Shown: in pieces, positions 10,870 through 22,954 of the stretch
Position numbering within the stretch: the first letter of the stretch is position 1
Layout: every line of letters begins with the position of its first letter
Assembly (NCBI GenBank): GCA_034231615.1
Contig: CM067322.1
Span: 64,447,349 to 64,511,348, forward strand
Length of the DNA: 64,000 nt
Direction of reading: 5' to 3'
Origin: Meghimatium bilineatum
Taxonomy: Eukaryota > Mollusca > Gastropoda > Stylommatophora > Philomycidae
Position numbers and translations under genes: made by a program
Notes under the pieces: generated by a model
Databases searched by the model: none
What the model saw: the letters and a program-made list of their open reading frames with translations, nothing else
What the model was told of the DNA's origin: nothing

Positions 10870-11515
10870 TGCATACAATCAATGCAAACCATCTCGTTTT
10901 CAATATGCCACTTCCTCTTGAAGCACATGCTCTTCACATTTCTCTAGTACTCAATATCTATTTGTGCGAGGGCATCGCGTGTTATGTTTGTTCCATCACA
11001 AAGTTTCAAAGTCTTGTTTAGGGCGACAACTCGACCTTTGACTGTAGCCCACACAAATTAAATGAGATTGAGATGCGAATTGTAATAGCCGAAGAAATGT
11101 ATGACTATTCTCAGCGATGATTTTGTCAATTACAATCTTCTTCGCCTTCTTTGTCCGTCTCACAAGCTCTAACAACAATGGTTTGATTGTTTTTCTGCAA
11201 AAAGACATATTTTCTTTTGCAAGTCATGTCATGATATCTTGTTTTGTGCTTGATGAAGTGGTAATTGTGTGTTCATGCGTTTCTACGCTATGATAGGATG
11301 AATTGTCCATAACAATACATGACGGTCTATCCAGTGCTGGTAGAAGTGAGTTCACTAATCAATTCCTGAAAATAACTCCGTTCATTTCGGTGTGATAGTC
11401 TTTACCATCTGTAGATAATGCTTGGAAAATAAGTTCTGCCCCGCTGACAAGACTATTTGCGATACTGCCTGCATGATCTATCACAGTGCGTTTACCTTTA
11501 TTGTTTGGAATTTCC
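10870..11515 (-). pseudogene. DDE transposase fossil, IS630/Tc1-type (DDE_3-like)
   Basis: Read on the minus strand with frame changes: NKGKRTVIDHAGSIAN, LVSGAELIF, then DYHTEMNGVIFRN, LLPALDRPSCIVMDNSSYHS, a block around KKIVIDKI, and finally (shifted frame) SHLNLI-FVWATVKGRV and DALAQID. The MDN-S-YHS block carries the second catalytic Asp and the HLNPIE-W-VKG block normally carries the last Glu; here that block has a stop in place of the acidic position. This order is typical of DDE_3 domains of the IS630/Tc1/mariner superfamily. I could not read the first catalytic Asp region upstream. At least two shifts and several stops make it dead. Confidence 0.75.
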
Positions 11516-11519
11516 CTAT

Positions 11520-12870
11520 CAGTTTACGCAGTGTTACCATACCATTTCCCAAAACATTTTAAGCGTCTCACATACGATAACATCTTTGTTGAAATTGTCA
11601 GTTTTCCTTTCCTGACCTTGCTGTCGTTCATGCCCTGTTTTATCCAATGGTTAAATGATATTTTATTTAAATCGAGAGCATGCTGTGTAATTTTGTTAGG
11701 GTTGTGTATGTCGTAATATAAACTGCCCCGTCTAGCTTGTCTGCAAAAGTAACTGGAAAATTATGTAGTCACATTTTGCACAGTAGTGAATGTATACTTC
11801 AAATTCATATTGTATTAGACATTTCTTTAATAATATATGAATTTTCTAAATCGAACAAGATACCACAATAAAAACACGTCGAATATAGGATATGTCTTTG
11901 AATAAACTGGACGTTGGATATTATTTTAAGATTAAACAATAAAGTAATTTGTATAAAAAATATACAGCCCCATCCACATTAAATGTTCTGATAATTATTT
12001 TTCCTCTGTAGGCATACCCTAGTATTTCGTGAATTTCATTGACAATCTTGACAACAAATCACAATGGTCAATGAAAATAATGAAGATATTCATGCCAAAT
12101 AAATTCACGAAGTCTCTCAATAAAATTGAAATCTATAAATAAATGACAAAGACGACACATTTCGAACTCCTGAAAATCGTGATTTCCGTATCACAGCTAT
12201 TCAACTTGATGAGCATGCAAAGCAAAATCATAGTTGCATTTCATAACAGTATAATTCAATCACTGATGACGTCTTTTTATTTTATCGTGATTTTAATTGG
12301 TCAGTATATTGACACTTTCCGTCACAGCTAATGAATAGTTGTGAGAAAAAAACAATAATCTAGGCTTATTTCCCCTCATCAATTCGGATTATCGACAGAC
12401 TCGGCTGTACTGTTAAAAAAAAATAACATACTACGAACACGCACAGACCCTTTATAGATGTATAATTTATAGAGAAATTCTGTTTACCTAGTTACATTTT
12501 TAGAGGGCAAAAAATGGTTTGATATAGTCAAAGAGAATTTCAAGTTGGACCTAAAAGATCTTTTCCATCTCGCAATTAGTTTTAGAGAAAAATAATTCCA
12601 ACTGAGTAACATGAATTATGGATGTAACTCACTATAATAACACCAAGACAGTCATAGTAATAGTAACATCGATAACATAATTGTAATCCATCTATATGTT
12701 GTTGATTTTTCTGTTGATTAGTGAGGTCGGGACATGAAAGGGGAGCAAAGAATAGCAAGAGTATGATCTGCTATACATATCGCAACAGACGACTAAAGAG
12801 ATATTCGGTTGGATAATTGTATATAAGATATAATATAATATAGATAATAAGATCTTAATATAAGATCATA
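11520..12870. other. AT-rich stretch; partial R2 fragment
   Basis: Mostly plain AT-rich DNA. Near 12727-12775 GGGGAGCAAAGAATAGCAA matches, in reverse, the distal part of R2 (63315-63345). I see no gene. Confidence 0.4.
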
Positions 12871-12878
12871 AATATTTA

Positions 12879-13395
12879 TCATCCATGAGATTTTTATCGT
12901 CCATGAGAATTTTACCATTCATGCGATTTTAACATCCATGAGGTTTTTACCATCCATGAGATCTTTACCATCCATGAGATTTTTACCATCCATGAGATCT
13001 TTACCATCCATGAGATTTTTTACCATCCATAGGTTTTTACCATCCATGAGATTTTTACCATCCATGAGATTTGTACCATCCATGAGATTTTTTACCATCC
13101 ATGAGATTTTTACCATCCATGAGATTTTTTACCATCCATGAGATCTTTACCATCCATGAGATTTGTACCATCCATGAGATCTTTACCATCCATGAGATTT
13201 GTACCATCCATGAGATTTTTTACCATCCATGAGATTTTTTACCATCCATGAGATTTTTTACCATCCATGAGATTTTTTACCATCCATGAGATTTTTTACC
13301 ATCCATGAGATTTTTACCATCCATGAGATTTTTTATCATCCATGAGATTTTTACCATCCATGAGATTTTTACCATCCATGAGATCTTTACCAACC
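12879..13395. repeat. 18/19-bp minisatellite, about 28 copies
   Basis: Unit CATCCATGAGATTTTTAC (18 bases) repeated head to tail, with variants carrying ATCTTTAC, ATTTGTAC or one extra T (19 bases). When the period is 18 the minus strand reads a six-residue LMDGKN repeat; 19-base units shift the frame, which is why several short open frames cover the array. It ends in CTTTACCAACC. Confidence 0.95.
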
Positions 13396-13399
13396 AAGA

Positions 13400-14080
13400 T
13401 AGTTTCACGAGTTTGTGTAGGAATGCCATGTATACAATAATGTGCAAACGATGTAATCTTACATAAATTGGAGAAAATAATCTCAGATTTGGGGATTGGT
13501 TTTGCCAGCACCACAATGATATTCGTCTAGTTGGAAGAATACACGTGGCCTCTAATTTCAACGATCACAGCCGGGGGGGGGGGCGGGGGACATTGGATAT
13601 CTCTTACACATTAGACGACAGGAGATGCTTCGACAGGAAGACCCGTTTTATTCGTACTTAGGCACTCTTCATTCACATGGCATTAATACATCTGAGTCAT
13701 TTATATAACGTATCTCTTGATACCTCTCATTTGATCATGTCCTCTGGCGACCTAATTTAGACACTCTGTAATTTCAGTCATTCTGATTTAAATCCTTGCT
13801 CCCGCCCTTTTTCCTGCCTCCCCCTTCCACACCCCACCATTTTTACTTCATTGTTTGGTGGCATGTGACACTGTTTAGATTTAATTGATCAGAAAAGTGA
13901 TCTTAATTTCAATTGATGACTTATTTTTGTTAATTCTACTTTTCATACCTGTTTCTGCATTTACATTATCTACATATTCGTCTCAACATTTTGCTTATAA
14001 TATTTATTTTGTATCCGACTCTACTTCCATCTATTTATTTTATGGTACCATAGACACATACATAATTTTCTTTAATGTAG
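13400..14080. other. Stretch with a G-run; no gene seen
   Basis: Contains a G-run near 13572-13588. Nothing here is recognisable as coding. Confidence 0.4.
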
Positions 14081-14094
14081 TGTTTGTCTATTCT

Positions 14095-14160
14095 AATTCC
14101 AGCGTGTGTGTCTGTCCTTATCTTGACAAAGACCTTGTAGTCAGAAGGATGAAATTGTGT
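14095..14160 (+). mobile_element. Possible Penelope-like 3' end motif
   Basis: TCTTGACAAAGACCTTGTAG follows a T-rich stretch, as CTTGATAAAGACCTTTTG does in the 3' region of the GIY-YIG element (6030-6052 on the minus strand). The surrounding 200 bases share pyrimidine-rich composition but no longer alignment that I can see by eye. Confidence 0.3.
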
Positions 14161-14282
14161 ATTCGTCCTATTTGTAAAACTGAAGATTAATCATTTTTAA
14201 AATAATTTTTTTTTCATTTACAACATGGTTTACAGCTTTATTGCAGTTTCTCTATGATTTCCATACAAGGTTATAGTGAAAC

Positions 14283-14345
14283 ATGGTGAAGTCGGATAAG
14301 TCGGGTCGAAAGGCATATACATCTCAGCAAAACTGTAAATAATGA
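14283..14345 (-). repeat. R2 fragment (weak)
   Basis: GTGAAGTCGGATAAGTCGGG followed by CGAAAGGC and ATCTCAGCAAAACTGTAAA resembles the CTGAAGTCGG...AAAGGCGCAGATATCGCAGCAATGCTGTAAA order of R2. Short and diverged. Confidence 0.45.
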
Positions 14346-14447
14346 CACTATGTGTCCCCTATCGAGTACACCCAGTTGATCTATAGATGTTTTACAACGA
14401 TCGCACAAGCAAACATCGTTTGCTCTGAGTTATGTGAAAGAATTTGT

Positions 14448-14545
14448 ATTTATTTACTATCCTTTTGAATAGTGTCCATTTGACTTTTGTTGGTGCCTGT
14501 CTACTGTTTTGTTGCTGTTTACTTTGGCTGGTATGTTTCAGTTTA
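14448..14545. repeat. Dispersed repeat GGTGCCTGTCTACTG, copy 2
   Basis: Second copy of the repeat at 7300-7400, same orientation, close to identical across the central 80 bases. A partial internal duplication (TTTGGCTGGTA) follows at 14570. Confidence 0.8.
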
Positions 14546-14614
14546 TTAGTGCCAGGTCACTGTTGTTTCCTTTGGCTGGTACGTTTGACTATTAGTACGT
14601 CTGATTTGGTTCCA

Positions 14615-15947
14615 GATTTAGCACACATGCTATAATTTTATCTCACAAGCTCTTGGTTTAACACACTAGCTCTATTTTTAACATAAAAGCTATAGTCTTA
14701 CCACCCACAATCTAATTTTAACACAAGCTATAGTTTTACCACCACACTCTAATTTTACCACATACGCTTTAGTTTTAACAAACAAGGCCTAGTTGTACCA
14801 CACAAGTTCTAGTTTTACCACACAAGCTGTAGTTTTATCACACAAACTCTATTTTTACTAAACAATCTCTAATTTTAATACACAGGTCATGGTGTTACCA
14901 CACATGCTCTAGTTTTACGACACAAGTCTAGATTTACCACACACGCTATAGTTTTACCACACACGCTCCTGTTTTACCACATGAGATCTAGCTTTACCAT
15001 ACATACTCTTATTTTAACACACAAGCTATGGCGTTACCACACACACTCTAGTTTTACCACACACGCTCTAGTTTCACTGCACACAATCTAATTTTATCAC
15101 AGAAGCTCTAGTTTTGCCACACACGTTCTAGTTTTACAACAAAAGCTCAATTTTTAACATACAATCTCCATTTTAACACAGGCGCTCTACTTTCACCACA
15201 CACGCTCTAATTTTACCACACGCTCTATTTTTACCACACAGGCTATAGTTTTACTACACAAGCTCTAGTTTTACCACACACGTTCTGTTATAGTTTTACA
15301 ACACCGGCTATAGTTTTACCACACAACTTATAGTTTTACCACATACGTTCTATTCTAGTTTTATCACACAAGCTATAATTTTGTCGCAAAAGCTCTAATT
15401 TTACCACACAGGCTCTAGTTTTACACACAAGTTCTAATTTTACCACACACGTTATATTATAATTTTACCACACAAGATTCAGTTTTAACGTACCAGCTCT
15501 TGTTTTATCACACAAGCTCTAGTTTTACCACACACGTCCTATTCTAGTTTTACTACACAAGCTATAGTTTTGTCGCACAAGCTCTAGTTTTACCACGCAC
15601 GCTCTAGTTTACTACACAAGCTCTAATTTTACCACACACAATCTATTCTAATTTTACCACACACGTTTCAGTTTAAACGTACCAGCTCTAGTTTTACCAC
15701 ACAAGCTCTAGTTTTACCACACACGCTCTAGTTTACCACACAAGCTCTAGTTTTACCACACATGCTCTAGTTTAACACACAAGCTCTAGTTTTACCACAC
15801 ATGCTCTAGTTTAACACACAAGCTCTAGTTTTACCACACATGCTCTAGTTTAACACACAAGCTCTAGTTTTACCACACATGCTCTAGTTTAACACACAAG
15901 CTCTAGTTTTACCACATACGATCTATTCTAATTTTACCACACAGCTC
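14615..15947. repeat. ~20-bp minisatellite, 1.3 kb
   Basis: Head-to-tail units of the form CTCTAGTTTTACCACACAAG, roughly 65 copies. The first part is diverged (CTATAATTTTAT, CTATTTTTAAC), while the last part is homogeneous. From about 15720 to 15905 a 39-base two-unit period, alternating TTTTACCACACATG and TTTAACACACAAG, is repeated about four times. No open frame. Confidence 0.95.
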
Positions 15948-16067
15948 CATATATATTTACTGAAATAGCTTCAAGAAGTGTTTGTTAATTAGTCAAGTAT
16001 TAACATTCTTCATTATGTCCCAGCTACGTATTATGATTAGTTAACATGTAAGCTATGTACAGATGGC

Positions 16068-16330
16068 GGGTTGTCTGAACTAATGGTTAAACCGTTCGCT
16101 CTGTGCTGAGAGGGTTGCGAGTTCGAATTCGGCTCGCGACGTCGTGTTTCCATAGTGGGTATTTAAAAAAAAAATATCCCTAGGGATTATTGCTTGAAGT
16201 TAAGGAGCTATGTGATATGAATGTTACACTCGCTAGGTAGAGTTCCGCTTTGTTGAGAGTAACGGATTGCATATGGTGTAGCCTGGGTATAATTAAGTCA
16301 ATTCTCTACTCCCTTTCAACCTTTAGATGA
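16068..16330 (+). mobile_element. SINE-A copy 1: tRNA-like head plus shared 3' domain
   Basis: The head has an A-box-like ACTAATGGTTAAACCG and a B-box GAGTTCGAATTCGG spaced as in a tRNA-type RNA polymerase III promoter. Downstream is the SINE-A body: ATTATTGCTTGAAGTTA, then TTGTTGAGAGTAACGG and CATATGG. That body recurs at 53950-54065 (plus) and at 33610-33780 and 57270-57420 (minus). Confidence 0.8.
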
Positions 16331-16639
16331 CGGATACCTTCCGTAATTGAATGTTTATTTCAAGAGAGTCTAGTCTATCGACTTGGTTCATATGACATGT
16401 CTAGTTTAATGTGATAGATCCATGTCGTGACAATTTTTAGCACCAATGTAATTATAGTTAAGATGCCATGAGACAGTCCTTCAGGTACAGAAGAGGACAT
16501 GAGAATGTGGTCGCCTTTACGTTATAGAGCTCAGAAAGAGAAGAAATAATAATAGCGACACTGTGGTCGTCCATGTAAGCAGCTTTACTCTTCTTCGTTT
16601 TCTTCCGCGTTCGTTCTCAAAATCATTCAGATTAGCATT

Positions 16640-17646
16640 AATTCGCACGGAAAAAGTTGAAAAATCACCAGAAGTTCAGAAAGATATATACGTTTGCTTT
16701 ATTGATTACACCACAGCATTCGACAAAGTAAAACACGACCAGATTATCAAAATGCTAGAAGATATTAATATGGACAGTAAAGATCTTATAATTGTGCACA
16801 ATATATACTGGCAACAAGAAGCAGCCATAAAGTGGATGATATAACTGGGAAGTATACAAAAATAAAACAAGGTGTACGCCAGGGATGTGTATTGTCACCA
16901 GATTTATTTTGTCTTTACAGCGAGAATATCTTGAGATGAATTAAGAATGTGCCAGGCATTAAAATAGGAGGACACAATAGTAATAATCGACAATATGCAG
17001 ATGATACTGTGTTGATAGCAGAAAGGCAATAACATCTCCAAGATCTATTAAATAGGACGGTGATAGAAAATGAACAGTTTAAATATAAAAAAGACAGAAA
17101 CAATGATAATACCAGGAAATAGTTCCCCACCAAATAGTAAAATAGTATTAAATGTGAAAAACTTAAAGCAGGTGAATAGTTTCAAATCATTAAGAACATT
17201 AACAACTACATAGATACAAGACCGAAATTATAAGCAGAATAGGACAAGCAAAAGCAGCATTCCATAAAATGAAAAATATCCTATGCAACAAGTCCATATC
17301 GATGGATACTAGAAAACGTGTCCTCAAATGCTACATTGAACCAGTGCTACTCTATGGATGTGAAGCATGGACAATAAATAAGACATCACAAAAATCATGG
17401 AAGGCTGCGGAAATGTGGTTTATTCGAAGAATGTTACGCATTCCTTGGACAGCAAATATTACTAATGAAGCATATCTTAGAAGGATGGATGCGAAAAGAT
17501 GCATTATTGATAATATAAGAAAAAGACAGTCCACATTTATTGGTTACATAATGAGAAGAGGAGGCATTGATAATATAGTGACATCAGGAAAGATAGAAGG
17601 GAAAAGATCAAGTGAAAGAACCAGAGAAAAGATATTAACAATTTGA
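16640..17646 (+). mobile_element. LINE reverse transcriptase to C-terminus, degraded
   Basis: Three stretches of one protein in changing frames. 16640-16844 has FIDYTTAFDKVKHDQIIKML, the motif with the first catalytic Asp. 16860-17040 has [17 protein letters not shown] and then YADDTVLIA, the catalytic YADD box. 17269-17646 has an open frame of 125 codons with RVLKCYIEPVLLYGCEAW near residue 20, MWFIRRMLRIPW near 50, KRQSTFIGYIMR and a GKIEGKRSSERTREKIL end. This is the palm, thumb and C-terminal region of a non-LTR retrotransposon. Stops around 16845, 16935 and 17030 and a gap near 17200 kill it. A relative lies at 47320-47880. Confidence 0.9.
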
Positions 17647-17689
17647 CTAAATGGCTTCAGTTGGCGACACCAACAGAGCAGCCATCAAA

Positions 17690-18640
17690 TATGCAGCCAT
17701 CGCTGCATTTGCAGGATACGAGGTATTTGGAAGCATTCACCTGCTGAAATTTAAGCCATTCATCATCATGACGGTCTGTATTTATGTTTCTGATTTTAAC
17801 TAAAATCTTGCTCTTTTCGGTGTTTATTTCCATTCCGTACTTTCTAGTAACTTTTCCCAACTTAACTACCAACTCTTGTATTGCTTGTTCCGACCTAGCT
17901 ATAATATAAATATTATCAGCGAAGCTCAACTTGCAGATGTAGCAGCTGATCTATATAGATTTGTAATCCTGAAAGCTCTCCTTTATTATGTGCTCTAGGA
18001 ATATGTTGAAAAGTTCTGGAGACATTACTCATTCCTGCGGAACTCCCACGTTTGTAAAAACTGTATTATTTGATAAACAGCACTACTTGCGGTCCTGTAA
18101 AATTATTTGATAAACAGCACTACTTGCGGTCCTGTAAAATTATTTGATAAACAGCACTACTTGCGGTCCTGTAAAATTATTTGATAAACAGCACTACTTG
18201 CGGTCCTGTAAAATTATTCAACAATATCAAATATGATGAGTTTTTTATGATGTTAAATATTTTCTCTACATTTGTATTTCTGCACTTACTTCTGACTTGT
18301 GCTTTATTCTGTTTAGAAGTATTTTGAGCATCACATACTTTTGGGTGTATTATAAGGTAAATGTTTTTATAATTTTTACACACTTTCTACTTTCCTATTT
18401 TAGGAATGGGTATTATTAATTATTGTGTCCAGTAGCGGGTCATTGTTGTATATTACATTTTTGGGTCACATTTTAGTATAGTATTTACCAAGATCATTCC
18501 TCGGTATTACAGTTCTGCCGGGAAGTTATCTATGTCAGGTGATATCCGTCCTGTCAATAAAAATCGTAACACTTCTTTAATTTCATCTTCTAGAATTTAT
18601 GAATTGTATGTATTTCTATGTTGGTAAGTTCAGAACTCTT
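17690..18640 (-). mobile_element. LINE reverse transcriptase fragment, minus, split by a tandem array
   Basis: On the minus strand 17690-18062 reads GVPQE, VMSPELFNIFLEHIIK, then SFADNIYIIARSEQAIQELV (a YADD-type box with Asn in the last position) and GMEINTEKSKIL. Further upstream on the same strand, 18240-18640 gives broken N-terminal palm text: ISPDIDNFPAEL and later CKNYKNIYLIIHPKV. Between them sits the fourfold 37-bp array at 18065-18218. The order matches one LINE open frame read right to left. It meets the previous plus-strand LINE tail to tail near 17650-17690. Confidence 0.7.
18065..18218. repeat. 37-bp tandem repeat, 4 copies
   Basis: ATTATTTGATAAACAGCACT with ACTTGCGGTCCTGTAAA makes a 37-base unit starting at 18065, 18102, 18139 and 18176. 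Copies are almost identical, so the expansion is recent relative to the surrounding fossil LINE. Confidence 0.95.
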
Positions 18641-18644
18641 TAAT

Positions 18645-19045
18645 ATAGTATAGTCAGAAAGATGAGCATCTTTCTGTGTATATCTGGAGTTTTTTGTGTG
18701 TTCACTTTCTTAAGGTGTCATATTTTGCTTTACTATTTTTATGTTTAAATCCAGCATTGATGGTTTAACATTGTTTCTTTAGCCATTGTTTGTTTCACCT
18801 ATTTCATGTTTCTTCTGATCATGTTTCTATGTATTTATCTATCAATAATCTAATAAGTATAGCTTTTCTGATTTTTTTTGTTTTTCCTAAAACAAAAATG
18901 CTCTTCCTTGACTTCGATGTCTATCTTCTTTATAATTTTTGCATGTATTATCTTAAGTATTATTTTGGTTTTGCTGCTAATCAGCGAACTTGTTCTGAAC
19001 TGTGTGCAATCCACAGACCTAGGGTTCTTAGGTAGTGGTATGAAT
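18645..19045. other. T-rich stretch, possibly LINE linker
   Basis: The minus strand has basic text (SKSRKSIFVLGKTKKIRK) that could be the linker before the reverse transcriptase of the preceding minus-strand LINE, but no diagnostic motif is present. Confidence 0.3.
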
Positions 19046-19052
19046 ACAGGAG

Positions 19053-19260
19053 GAGCGCGATAGTTTAGTTGATATGAGCTTGCTTTCTATCACTGGGTTA
19101 CAGCGTGCCAGGTTCGAAACCACGTCTGGACAAAACAAAATCCGGGTTGTGATTTTTCGCTTGGCACGCCATTCCTTCAGTCGATTCAGCTGTAAATGAG
19201 TACTTGACGCATGAATTAGGGAAGTAAAGACAGCAGGGAAGGGAACTGGCAAGCAACACC
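19053..19260 (+). mobile_element. SINE with tRNA-like head and CAGCTGTAAATGAGTAC body
   Basis: The head carries GATAGTTTAGTTGATATGAGC (A-box region) and CCAGGTTCGAAACC (B-box). The body has CGCCATTCCTTCAGTCGATT and CAGCTGTAAATGAGTACTTG. I read this as a tRNA-derived SINE with a conserved central domain. I see only this copy in the window. Confidence 0.7.
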
Positions 19261-19872
19261 ATCTAATAGTTGCTGCAGCTTAGTACATGAAGAGCTATAT
19301 TCATCCCTAACGACAGTTTTATGCCATGTGGCATACCTTTACTTTTATGAATACTGAGGATTTTATGTATTTAGATATGTAAATTGTTTTATATATTTCA
19401 TTGCAAATTCTGAGTTAGTTTCCACACCAAATTCATCTGTAGTGTTTATTATGTCTGCTTTTATGTTGAAAGTGCCTGCAGATTTCCCCATTTCATTTAT
19501 TTATTACATTTTCTACTTCTATCTTTATTATTACTGAGCCATCATTTTTATCAGTCGCTTTTCTTGCCTATGCAGTATTTCATGTTGTTATCTTGATAAT
19601 AATTATATTCTCCCCCCCCCCGACAATTCCACACTATTCCTCAGTCTGGAGAAGCAAGAGATTACATTGGCACAATAGGATAATGGCAGATATCAGAATA
19701 TTAAAGGATCTCCTCTGTGGGGAGTTAATTATTTATATTTTCCCCAGCACATGGGCATTGCTCAGCAAAACTGTGTCTATGTTACATTCATTTGTAAAAG
19801 AAAATACAATCATTATCTGTTTAACTGTTCACTGTATTCTTAGAATGCCTATATAATATATCTATCCATTCA
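19260..19872. other. Stretch without recognised features
   Basis: T-rich sequence with a C-run at 19612-19621. No gene. Confidence 0.35.
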
Positions 19873-20107
<235 letters not shown>

Positions 20108-20304
20108 ATCTATCTTATCTTTCTATCTAGTCTAGTTTAATCTTTCAAACATTAAATATCAATTGGCAGGGAACAGAGGAACATAACTGTAGTGCTTTTC
20201 TCACACACTATTTAAAACTATTTGGACATATAGATACATTAGCACATCGGAAAATTGGAACAAATAAACATTCTTGAATTGTGTGGAGTCATAAACACTG
20301 AGGA

Positions 20305-21420
20305 GGAGGCTTTATATGTTACGAGGAAAGAAATACGGTCTACAACAATCATTCAAAACTACTGCGCCAATGTATAATGGCATAAGATATGATGACATTG
20401 GTAAACTGCAGGAAGACACGATAGAAGAATTATCACGTTTGTTTAACAACAGTTTAAAAAATGGTATCACCTGTGAAGACTAGATGAACACTAATCTTAT
20501 ACTAATACCAAAACATGGTAAGGAGCAGACGAAGTTTCAGGATTATAGAACGATAGTGTAGAATATTGTGGGAAAATTGTTGGAAAATACTATTACCAAA
20601 AAATGGCATGCTTGCCTGAACAGTTGCATTTTCCTCCGCTTAGACTTAGAGAGGATATCGCCCAAATAGAGACATGGTATAATGCGGTTGGCTGTGCTAG
20701 GGTTGTTTATGAGAGTTTAGATGCACGTATGGAGATGTGTGAAGTGAACATTGATTTCGAGAACGCACAAAACAGGGTCCATATGCATCTCCTGCTAGAT
20801 CGGTTGTTAGAACTTAACACACATCATTTTCTTGTGAAGTGGATTTCTTCACCATTGTTTCAGAGGAAGGCGGTTAGACGTCTGATGAGACCACAATACA
20901 CCCAGGCCATTAGCAGGGTTTACCTTTGTCTCCTGTGTATATAGATGAATATAGATTCCGAAATTTAGCTCTAATCAGTCAAAATTACTCATATGAGGAT
21001 AGTATTGTCTACACTAATGGGTCTGTGGTTCGGCACGTGCGCAGTGATTGGACAATTCACGGCTCAATGCAGAGGGAAGTGTAATAGGGCAGGAACGGGT
21101 GCTTCCTATACAATGACGATTGTGGTGCTGGCAATGACGAAGGCAACGATATGGCTAGTGTCCCAGAGTGCCACTGGTGTTATTTTTTATTTTATGAGTA
21201 TGCTTCGAAAGATTCAACCGGACTATCTACGCTGTCAGTGGCTTGATTCGATGACGAAATCTGTACTGAAGAGAGTTACGTCCATTTGTTAACCTGGACA
21301 CATGAGTGTTGATGGAAATCAAAGAGCAGACAGACTTGCATGTGGCCTCAGTGACTTGTTGCGGTTCAATGGATTGTGCAGCTATTTTGAATGCATTCAT
21401 AGAGTTGAACGGATATTAAA
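20305..21420 (+). mobile_element. LINE fossil with reverse transcriptase and RNase H
   Basis: Reading plus with frame changes: GKLQEDTIEELSRLFNNSL, LILIPKHGKEQTKFQDYR (start of the palm), IVGKLLENTITK, then in the frame 20603-20944 VNIDFENAQNRV (first catalytic Asp region) and LLLDRLLELNTH. From 20950 an RNase H-like part follows: YTNGSVV near 21012, a MSMLRKIQPDYLR block, and PGHMSVDGNQRADRLA at about 21295-21345, the usual RNase H ending. RT followed by RNase H points to an I/R1/Jockey-type LINE. The YADD box is missing, so an internal deletion lies near 20900. Stops break every frame. Confidence 0.85.
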
Positions 21421-21429
21421 GATATAGAG

Positions 21430-22095
21430 TGTATGTCTTCTTCCGTATCAATGGCTAAAATGTAGGACCTGGAGGTGAAGCGTGGTGCTGCAACAAATTA
21501 GTGGCATTGTAGGTATCTAAAGAAGTCATATCAACCAACACAGAACTCTAACAGCCAGTTACTACATGCTGAAGGACATGCTGAAAATGAGCTTGGAGCA
21601 CCTATCGACATGCATGTAGTGCCATGATGATGCTCTGACGACTAACTTTATATATATATATATTTATACAGGTCACAAACAGTACAATGGTCCTTCAAAC
21701 GTGGTTGTACCATTGTTAAGTGTTTACTACTACGGGATACATGTAACAGTTTCAAGTGAAACAACCCACGACTTTCTACATGCACGAGAATATTCTACGG
21801 GATGTGTGAGTAAATCCTAAATATAAATTAGTAGAGTTATTTTACTTTTGAATCAATTATATTTAAATATTTCAGTTATGCGGATGAAAATTGTATGTAG
21901 GATGAGTCGTTATTATCACTATTATTATTATACTAACGCCGTAGTACTGATAGTGGAGTCAAGAGAACAATACACCGTGGATCATGTTGTACGGAAAGAA
22001 CATATCTGAAACGGAATAAGGACAACGGAGACACTGATTGGCAAAAGGTAGTCAACTATCCGAAAAACGTAATTTCTATTGTTTATTTATTGCTG

Positions 22096-22100
<5 letters not shown>
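21430..22100. other. Stretch without recognised features
   Basis: Includes a short TA run near 21650-21663. Some LINE C-terminal text may persist to about 21600 but I cannot align it. Confidence 0.35.
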
Positions 22101-22138
<38 letters not shown>

Positions 22139-22139
22139 G
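22100..22139. repeat. (TTA)n microsatellite
   Basis: About 13 ATT/TTA units in a row. Confidence 0.95.
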
Positions 22140-22865
22140 AGTAAATATAGTGCCCAGAAGTTCTGAGGTCTCCCAGTGACCATCCAGGCCAACCAATATG
22201 TAATAGATTACTCCAGGTATATGACATGCCTATATAACATATATATTTCGGCGTATAAAAACACAGCAATAGTACTCTATTGCTAGTAATTTCTGGGGAT
22301 TTAAACTTGAAACAAGAAGATAGATTATTTTTTACCCTTACACTTGGACAAGACTAAATTATTTTTAATGTAATATTAATACACTAAGGTCGATCTGAAA
22401 TAGAAAAGAACTCTTCTAGAAGATATAATTCCCTTACTCTGTTAGTAGTCACTAGTTCTAGTCTAGCGCCCTTCTTCACCTTTTTAAGAATTTGAAAATA
22501 GAAACCGTTGAACATAAAAAGGCGTTGATTTGTCTAAAGCTTGTCGGTTTAGACACTAACAAAATCGATTTGCTGTTTGTCGCGTGATGAAAGTCCCAGG
22601 CTTGGATACAAACACGATTTTGATAAATTACTTGACAGCTTTTCGTGTATGGTTGATTCTTGTCATTTTCAGGATGTGAATCCCTGTACATCACTTACAT
22701 ACGGTTTTGTGTGTGTAACATCGCCATTTATGGTTATCATGATGATAGCACCAATGACAATATTGTGAAAGAGCAAGCATAGAAGAAATTTATTCACAAT
22801 GAATAGTAGTTGAATCATATCATGTATAGGAATACTTATATATCACGACTAAAATCAGCAGGCGA

Positions 22866-22952
22866 GTCTGTTGGGGAGTCTGTTGGGAGTTTTTTTGGGA
22901 GTCTATTGGGGAGTCTGTTGGGAGTCTGTTGGGGAGTCTGTTGGGAGTATGT
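22866..22952. repeat. 11/12-bp minisatellite GTCTGTTGGG(G)A
   Basis: GTCTGTTGGGGA and GTCTGTTGGGA alternate for seven to eight units, with one T-expanded variant. The open frames over it (GVCWESVGES and the reverse) are repeat artefacts. Confidence 0.9.
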
Positions 22953-22954
22953 TG

